From: Gemmatimonadota bacterium
GTDB lineage: Bacteria; Gemmatimonadota; Gemmatimonadetes; Gemmatimonadales; GWC2-71-9
Direction of reading: 5' to 3'
Length of the DNA: 10,182 nt
Assembly (NCBI GenBank): GCA_003220985.1
Contig: QHTY01000071.1
Location: forward strand, 20,404-30,585
Each line of letters begins with the position of its first letter. Position 1 is the first letter of the stretch. This document shows positions 5,192-10,182 of the stretch, one piece after another. A program made the translations under genes and the position numbers. Below the pieces are notes generated by a model. That model was not told the DNA's origin. It was given only the letters and a program-made list of their open reading frames with translations, and searched no databases.

Positions 5192-7249
5192 ATGTCGCGC
5201 GCTCTGTTTGCGTTCGCGCTGCTCGCCGTCGTGCCGGATTCCCTCATCGCCCAAACCGATACGTCCAATGCCGAGTGGCCACCGCTCAAGGTCGTCGACG
5301 TGCGCTGGATCGATACGACTGCCTCGGCCTGCGTGGACTTCTCGCAGTTCGCCAACGGCGCCTGGCTGGCGCACGACACGATCCCGGCGGCGTACTCGTC
5401 GTCCGGGGTCACGCGCGACATGAGCGATCGCAACGAGCTCATCGTGCGCTCGGTGCTGGAAGACGCCGCCGCCCGTCGCAGCAGCTTCCCACCCGATAGC
5501 ACGCCCCGCAAACTGGGCACGTTCTACGCCACATGCATGGACTCCACCGCGATCGAGGCCGCCGGAATCGCCCCGATTCGCCCGTGGCTTCGCGCCATCG
5601 ATTCGATCACGACGCGGACACGCCTGCTGCCGGAGATCGCCACACTGCAGGTTCGCGGCGTCAACGTCGCCTTTCGGTACTCGCCCGACGTCGATACGCA
5701 CGACGCCGCGCACTATATCACCTGGCTCTACCAGGGCGGACTGGGGCTGCCCGATCGGGACTACTATTTCGCTGCGGGGGCCGCCGCGGACTCGACCCGG
5801 CAGGCGTTCGTGACCCACGTCGCCAGGATGTTTCGTCTCGCGGGTCACGATTCGGCCACGGCCGCGGCTGCGGCGTCGCAGCTGATGGGGCTCGAAACAT
5901 CGTTGGCCCAGGCGTCGATGACGCGCGTCGACCGGCGCGATCCCGCCAAGACGGACCATCCGATGAGCGTCGGGCAGCTGACGGCGCTTGCGCCGCGGGT
6001 CGGATGGCCGCGCTACTTCCGCGCCATCGGGTTGAGCGCGCCGGTGCGCAAGGTGAATGTCGCCCAGCCGGACTTCGTGCATCGCGTGGACTCGCTGCTG
6101 CACGCGACGCCGGTCGCCACGTGGCGGGCGTACCTCAAGTATCACGCGATCGCCTCGGCAGCGCCGTGGCTGAGCACACCGTTCGTACAAGAGGACTTTG
6201 CGTTCCGGTCCAGATTCAGCGGCGCGAAAGCGCTGCTGCCCCGCTGGAAGCGGTGTCTGCGCGAGGCGGACGGCGACCTCGGCGAGGCACTCGGCCAAGC
6301 ATACGTCGCCAAGACGTTCCCACCCGAGGCGCGGGCCCGCGCGCGCGCCGTGATCGACGACATTCGCGCCGCGTTTCACGATCGCTTGCTGCACCTCACC
6401 TGGATGTCGGATGCGACGCGCGCCCAGGCGCTCGACAAGCTGGCGCGCATGGGTGAGAAGGTCGGGTATCCCGACCGGTGGCGGGACTATTCCCGGCTGC
6501 GGGTGTCCGAGGGAACGTTCGTCCTGAACGTCGCGCGGGCGAACGCGTTCGAGTGGCAGCGCACGGTGAACCGGCCGGGGACGCCCGTCGATACGACCGA
6601 ATGGGGCATCACGGTCCCCACTGTCAACGCGTATTACGATCCGACGAAGAACGAGATGGTGTTTCCGGCCGGCGCGCTCATGCCGCAGACGTTCGATGCG
6701 AGCGCGGACGACGGCGCGAACTACGGCTCCCTGGGCGGCAGCTGGGCCGGTCACGAGCTGACGCACGGCTTCGATGACGAAGGCCGGCACTACGACGCCG
6801 CGGGCAACCTGCGCGACTGGTGGCAGCCGTCGGATTCGACGCACTTCGTCGAACAGGCCACGCTCGTGGAGCGTCAATTCAACAAGTACATCCAGGTCGA
6901 CACCTTCCACGTGAACGGCAAGCTCACGGAGGGTGAGAACATCGCTGACTGGGGCGGGCTGCTCACGGCCTACGACGCCCTGGAGAACCGATTGGCGCGA
7001 TCCGGGCGTCCTGCCCTGATCGAGGGCTATACGCCGGAGCAGCGGTACTTCATTGCGTACGCCCAGAGCTGGCGGGTCCACGACCGGCCCGAGCAGCTCC
7101 GCACGCGCGTCACCGTGGATCCGCACGCGCCCGAGCAGTGGCGCGTCAACGGGCCGCTGTCGAACATTCCGGCGTTCGCGCAGGCGTTCGGCTGTAAGGC
7201 CAGGGATCCGATGGTGCGGCCGACGGACAAGGTTCCGAGTATCTGGTAA
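5192..7249 (+). CDS. Secreted M13 family zinc metallopeptidase (neprilysin-like)
   Basis: This 685-residue protein has a signal peptide (hydrophobic residues 4-20, probably cleaved after about Ala20/Gln21). M13 enzymes are zinc endopeptidases that cut oligopeptides inside a large closed chamber. The N-terminal signature ACVDFSQFANGAW (Cys46 region) is the bacterial form of the C.DFY.YacGgW motif. The catalytic half carries NAYYDP (from Asn479) and NEMVFPAGAL, then HELTH at 521-525 (zinc ligands His521 and His525, catalytic Glu522) in the wider GHELTHGFDDEG motif. ENIADWGG follows with third ligand Glu582 and Asp586, then RVNGPLSNIPAF (from Arg651), AFGC and a terminal Trp. All catalytic residues are present and the length is normal. 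It acts outside the cytoplasmic membrane. It is the first gene of an operon with the M28 peptidase 27 nt downstream. Substrates are unknown. Confidence 0.96.
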   Translation: MSRALFAFALLAVVPDSLIAQTDTSNAEWPPLKVVDVRWIDTTASACVDFSQFANGAWLAHDTIPAAYSSSGVTRDMSDRNELIVRSVLEDAAARRSSFPPDSTPRKLGTFYATCMDSTAIEAAGIAPIRPWLRAIDSITTRTRLLPEIATLQVRGVNVAFRYSPDVDTHDAAHYITWLYQGGLGLPDRDYYFAAGAAADSTRQAFVTHVARMFRLAGHDSATAAAAASQLMGLETSLAQASMTRVDRRDPAKTDHPMSVGQLTALAPRVGWPRYFRAIGLSAPVRKVNVAQPDFVHRVDSLLHATPVATWRAYLKYHAIASAAPWLSTPFVQEDFAFRSRFSGAKALLPRWKRCLREADGDLGEALGQAYVAKTFPPEARARARAVIDDIRAAFHDRLLHLTWMSDATRAQALDKLARMGEKVGYPDRWRDYSRLRVSEGTFVLNVARANAFEWQRTVNRPGTPVDTTEWGITVPTVNAYYDPTKNEMVFPAGALMPQTFDASADDGANYGSLGGSWAGHELTHGFDDEGRHYDAAGNLRDWWQPSDSTHFVEQATLVERQFNKYIQVDTFHVNGKLTEGENIADWGGLLTAYDALENRLARSGRPALIEGYTPEQRYFIAYAQSWRVHDRPEQLRTRVTVDPHAPEQWRVNGPLSNIPAFAQAFGCKARDPMVRPTDKVPSIW

Positions 7250-7263
7250 TTGACCAACGGGAT

Positions 7264-7268
7264 GGAGG
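7264..7268 (+). promoter_or_regulatory. Ribosome binding site that selects ATG 7277
   Basis: GGAGG lies 8 nt before the ATG at 7277. Upstream in-frame starts (TTG 7250, ATG 7262) have no such site, and starting at 7277 gives a clean signal peptide (MRVLGRSVLVLMAGLLLAA). Confidence 0.75.
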
Positions 7269-7276
7269 TCTCCACG

Positions 7277-9550
7277 ATGCGCGTGTTAGGACGCTCGGTG
7301 CTGGTGCTGATGGCCGGCCTGCTGCTCGCGGCCACACCGGCTTCCCCACCCGGGGATACGCTGCGAGGGTTCACGCTGGAATCGTCTAAAGCGGAACGGG
7401 ATTGGGAGACGAAGTTCCGCGCCGTCCCGTCCACCGACTCGCTGCGGTCCTACATGCGGCGGCTGTCCGCGCGTCCGCACCACGTCGGTTCACCGTACGA
7501 TCGCGACAACGCCGAGTGGATCCTGACCAAGTTCAAGAGCTTCGGGCTGGACGCGCACATCGAGACCTTCGACGTGCTGTTCCCCACGCCCATCGAGCGT
7601 GTCGTCGAGCTCGTGGCCCCGACCAAATTCGTCGCGCAGTTGCGCGAGCCTCCGGTGGCCGGGGACCCCACGTCGGCGCAGCAAAGCGAGCAGCTCCCCA
7701 CGTACAACGCCTACTCGATCGACGGGGACGTCACGGCGCCGCTGGTGTATGTGAACTACGGCGTCCCGGCCGATTACGACCGGCTCGAGCGGCTGGGGAT
7801 CTCCGTGAAAGGCGCGATCGTGATCGCGCGGTACTTCGGCTCCTGGCGCGGTATCAAGCCGAAGGTCGCTGCCGAACACGGCGCGATCGGCTGCCTTATC
7901 TACTCCGATCCGCGCGACGACGGCTACGTGCAAGGCGACACCTACCCTCGCGGGCCGTGGCGTCCACGTTTCGGCGTGCAGCGCGGCAGCGTCATGGAGA
8001 TGGAAGTGTATCCGGGCGACCCACTCACGCCAGGCGTCGGGGCGACGAAGGACGCGAAGCGCCTCCCGCTCGCTGAAGCGCACACGCTCACCAAGATCCC
8101 CGTGCTGCCGATTTCGTACGCCGACGCGCAACCCTTGCTCGCAGCGATCGGCGGGCCCGTGGCTCCCGATGAGTGGCGCGGCGGTCTCGGCATCACGTAT
8201 CACGTGGGACCCGGACCCGCCCGGGTGCACCTGCGGGTCAGGTCCGACTGGAGCTTGAAAACGCTGCGCGATGTGATCGCGCGCATCCCCGGCAGCACAG
8301 CGCCTGATGAGTGGGTGATCCGCGGCAATCACCACGACGCCTGGGTCAACGGCGCGGAGGACCCGATCTCAGGTCAGTCGCCACTACTCGAAGAGGCGCG
8401 CGCCCTGGGCGAGCTGCTCAAGCAGGGATGGAAACCCCGCCGCACGATCATCTACGCGGCGTGGGATGGCGAGGAACCGGCCTTGCTCGGCTCCACGGAG
8501 TGGGTCGAGGCGCACGCGGACGAGCTGGCGGCCAAAGCCGTCGTGTACCTGAATACCGATTCGAACGGTCGCGGCTACCTCGGGATGGCCGGCTCGCACT
8601 CGTTACAGCGCTTCATCAACGACGTGGCCCGGGACATTGAAGACCCTGAGACGAAGCTCAGTGTCTGGAAGCGCACGGAGCTGCGCGCCATCGCCGACGC
8701 GTCCACGGCCGAGCGCCGCCGCGAGATTCGCACCGAGCCCGATCTGCGGATCGACGCGCTCGGCTCGGGATCGGACTTTTCGCCGTTCCTCCAGCACGTC
8801 GGCATCGCTTCGCTGAATCTGGGCTACGGCGGCGAGGACGGTGGGGGCATCTATCACTCGATTTACGATGACTTCGCCTGGTACACGAGGTTCGACGACA
8901 CCGCGTTCGTGTACGGACGTGCCCTCGCGCAGACGGTCGGCACCGCGGTGCTCCGGCTCGCCGATGCCGAGGTCCTCCCGTACGAGTTCACGGGCTTCGC
9001 CGAGACGGTGGGGCGCTACGCCAAGGAGGTCGAGAAGTTGTTGCAGGACGAGCAGGAGCAGACGGCGGAGCGCAATCGCGAAGTGGATGAAGGGATGTTC
9101 GCCGCGACCGCCGATCCATGGGAGCGGTCGGTGCCGCCGCCCCGACAGGACCCGCCGCCGCACCTCGATTTCTCGCCGCTCGCCAATGCGGTGGATTCGC
9201 TCGCGCGCGCGGCCGACCGGTACGAGAAGGCGTTCGGCCGCGCGCAGGGGAGCGGCACCGCGTTCGCGCATTCCGGCGCGGCGGCGCTCAACGCGATACT
9301 GATCCACACCGAGCGCGCGCTCACGGTTGCGCCGGGCCTACCGCGACGCCCCTGGTTCCACCATGCAGTCTACGCGCCGGGGTTCTACACGGGCTACGGC
9401 GTCAAAACGCTCCCGGGCGTGCGCGAGGCGATCGAGCAGCGCAACTGGAAGGAAGCGGACGCGCAGATCGCGATCGCGGCGGGCGCGCTCAGCGCGGAGG
9501 GGGACGTGCTCGGCCGCGCCGCGGCGCAGCTGGAACAGCTCGCCCCCTGA
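7277..9550 (+). CDS. Secreted M28B zinc peptidase (glutamate carboxypeptidase II-like)
   Basis: This 757-residue protein has a signal peptide at 1-22. Three parts follow the human glutamate carboxypeptidase II (GCPII) plan: a protease-associated domain inserted at about 150-300 (VKGAIVIARYFGSWRGIKPK, YSDP, GVQRG and GDPLTPG), the M28 catalytic domain, and a helical transferrin-receptor-like dimerisation domain at about 600-750. The two-zinc site is complete: His352 (GNHHDAW), bridging Asp362 (GAEDPISG), catalytic Glu399 and ligand Glu400 (DGEEPALLGSTEW), Asp428 (LNTDSN) and His527 (YHSIYDDF). Spacings match GCPII almost exactly. Residues that hold the alpha-carboxylate of the substrate seem kept (Arg185, Tyr526, Tyr707). 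Those for the glutamate side chain seem replaced (Ser238 for Asn257, Gly706 for Lys699). It is probably an exported carboxypeptidase or dipeptidase with a substrate other than glutamyl peptides. It is cotranscribed with the M13 peptidase. Confidence 0.95.
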   Translation: MRVLGRSVLVLMAGLLLAATPASPPGDTLRGFTLESSKAERDWETKFRAVPSTDSLRSYMRRLSARPHHVGSPYDRDNAEWILTKFKSFGLDAHIETFDVLFPTPIERVVELVAPTKFVAQLREPPVAGDPTSAQQSEQLPTYNAYSIDGDVTAPLVYVNYGVPADYDRLERLGISVKGAIVIARYFGSWRGIKPKVAAEHGAIGCLIYSDPRDDGYVQGDTYPRGPWRPRFGVQRGSVMEMEVYPGDPLTPGVGATKDAKRLPLAEAHTLTKIPVLPISYADAQPLLAAIGGPVAPDEWRGGLGITYHVGPGPARVHLRVRSDWSLKTLRDVIARIPGSTAPDEWVIRGNHHDAWVNGAEDPISGQSPLLEEARALGELLKQGWKPRRTIIYAAWDGEEPALLGSTEWVEAHADELAAKAVVYLNTDSNGRGYLGMAGSHSLQRFINDVARDIEDPETKLSVWKRTELRAIADASTAERRREIRTEPDLRIDALGSGSDFSPFLQHVGIASLNLGYGGEDGGGIYHSIYDDFAWYTRFDDTAFVYGRALAQTVGTAVLRLADAEVLPYEFTGFAETVGRYAKEVEKLLQDEQEQTAERNREVDEGMFAATADPWERSVPPPRQDPPPHLDFSPLANAVDSLARAADRYEKAFGRAQGSGTAFAHSGAAALNAILIHTERALTVAPGLPRRPWFHHAVYAPGFYTGYGVKTLPGVREAIEQRNWKEADAQIAIAAGALSAEGDVLGRAAAQLEQLAP

Positions 9551-9554
9551 TCAA

Positions 9555-9582
9555 GGGTGCCGAGCGCCCCCTCCTCTTGTTA
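9555..9582 (+). terminator. Candidate terminator between convergent genes
   Basis: GGGTGC (9555-9560) and GCGCCC (9564-9569) form a 6-bp stem with one G-U pair and a 3-nt loop, followed by the pyrimidine-rich CCTCCTCTTGTTA. It sits 4 nt after the stop of the M28 gene and beside the stop of the convergent FN3 gene, and could serve both directions. The T-tract is poor, so the call is tentative. Confidence 0.4.
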
Positions 9583-10182
9583 GTGCCCGGTCAATTTGCG
9601 TTGACGCGGGGGGTGAAAGTTCTTCGGCGGCGCGGCGCGCACGCGCGCGACGCCCGGGGGTGGTGCCGCATACGTCCATTGGAAGTCCGAGTACCCACCG
9701 TCCTTGACGGCCGCGACGCCAAACAAGTACCCGTACGCGTAGTAGCCAACGAGTTGGAAAGATGTCGTGCCGGCAGGGATACGCGCCGTAGTAACCGTCA
9801 TCGACCCACACCTGATAGCCCTCCGCGGCAGGCGAGTTGTCGGTCCACGTGAGGTCGACCGTGTAGTCGTCAATGGCGATCGCCGCAAAATCGGTCGGGG
9901 CGGCCGGCGGTGTGGTGCAGTCGCTATTCGATGCCGGCGACTCGCCCAGAGAATTGAATGCGATCACGTGATAGCAGACCTCGTGCTCGCTTACTACTTC
10001 TACAGAGTAGTCCCCGAACGACAGCTCGTTCATGCCGGTGCTGCCCGCCTCGACCCAGCTCAGACCGTGGTCGGTCGAGCGCTCCACACGGAATCCTGTC
10101 TCATTTGTAAGATCAGTCCAGGACATGGCGACGCCATTACTGCCGGAAGGCATCGCGTCCAGGTTCGCCGGAGCTGACGGTG
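9580..10182 (-). CDS. Fibronectin type III domain protein, 3' end (partial, frameshifted)
   Basis: The gene enters from beyond the right edge and has no start here. The visible part encodes two fibronectin type III domains. The first begins PSAPANLDAMPSGSNGVAMSWTD, continues FRVERSTDHGLSWVEAG and CYHVIAFNSLGESPASN, and is complete. The second begins PTDFAAIAIDDYTVDLTWTDNSPAAEGYQVWVDDGYYG. At about 9781-9792 the frame breaks. Its natural continuation (RIPAGTTSFQLVGYYAYGYLFGVAAVKDGGYSDFQW) is in the next frame and ends at the TAA at 9582-9580 after a basic tail. Without the shift, the original frame runs as nonsense to a TGA at 9553-9551. Such beta-sandwich repeats are typical of secreted or surface proteins that bind polymers or act as spacers. 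No enzymatic part is visible. The annotated interval spans both frames. Confidence 0.75.
9781..9792 (-). other. Single-base frameshift in the second FN3 domain
   Basis: On the minus strand the codons read TAC TAC GGC GCG TAT CCC. Dropping one G gives TAC TAC GCG CGT ATC CCT (YYARIP) and restores a full FN3 domain to its final strands. The shift is a +1 change in a GC repeat and could be mutation or a sequencing error. Confidence 0.65.

Noticed and set aside
5111..7126. A 671-codon open frame on the minus strand opposite the M13 peptidase
   Set aside because: Its translation is rich in Arg, Gly, Pro and His with no domain pattern, and it mirrors the GC-rich third positions of the M13 gene, whose catalytic motifs are all intact.
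7250..7276. Earlier start of the M28B peptidase at TTG 7250 or ATG 7262
   Set aside because: The GGAGG at 7264-7268 would lie inside the coding sequence, and the extra residues would spoil the signal peptide. ATG 7277 fits both.
9551..9780. Continuation of the FN3 gene in its original frame to the TGA at 9553-9551
   Set aside because: After the break this frame encodes Arg-rich sequence without FN3 strands, while the adjacent frame continues the domain with conserved Tyr, Gly and Val positions.

Overview
The window is GC-rich bacterial DNA with tightly packed genes, lengths and codon use typical of a free-living bacterium. The combination of a degenerate-HPt protein beside ispE, paired secreted M13 and M28 peptidases and a small conserved protein with a VDD...FVLP.R core fits Gemmatimonadota best. 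That assignment is an inference from gene style, not from a marker gene. I see no RNA genes, insertion sequences, phage genes or CRISPR array.

Left part (1-1028), mostly minus strand: the 5' part of a lipoprotein gene with a post-COAP-like fold runs off the left edge. It is followed by a 193-nt spacer with a strong stem-loop. Next is a small conserved hypothetical protein whose N-terminus is encoded by six perfect copies of a 9-bp repeat (Arg-Pro-Pro units). A 96-nt divergent spacer then separates it from a plus-strand gene cluster.

Middle (1029-4620), plus strand: a CheA/ChpA-style HPt protein split by an apparent +1 frameshift at 1443-1448, then a flippase-like membrane protein (UPF0104/MprF membrane-domain type), then ispE of the MEP isoprenoid pathway. 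The flippase-like gene and ispE overlap by 4 nt. The three genes look like one transcription unit, although their functional link is not obvious. A MerR-family regulator is encoded on the minus strand (4615-5058). Its 3' end overlaps the end of ispE by 6 nt, and it diverges from the next operon.

Right part (5192-9550), plus strand: two exported zinc peptidases, an M13 (neprilysin-like) enzyme and an M28B (glutamate-carboxypeptidase-II-like) enzyme, lie 27 nt apart. They have a plausible sigma70 promoter and together form a peptide-scavenging module. The last 600 nt hold the 3' end of a minus-strand fibronectin type III protein, also interrupted by a single-base frameshift.

No clearly new defence or mobile system is visible. 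The points most worth a second look are the prfB-like geometry at the HPt frameshift, the HPt modules lacking the phospho-acceptor histidine, the repeat-encoded RPP tract, the near-leaderless merR promoter with a 19-bp spacer, and the altered substrate pocket of the M28B enzyme. Both frameshifts are consistent with one extra base in a G/C run, so sequencing error must be considered.
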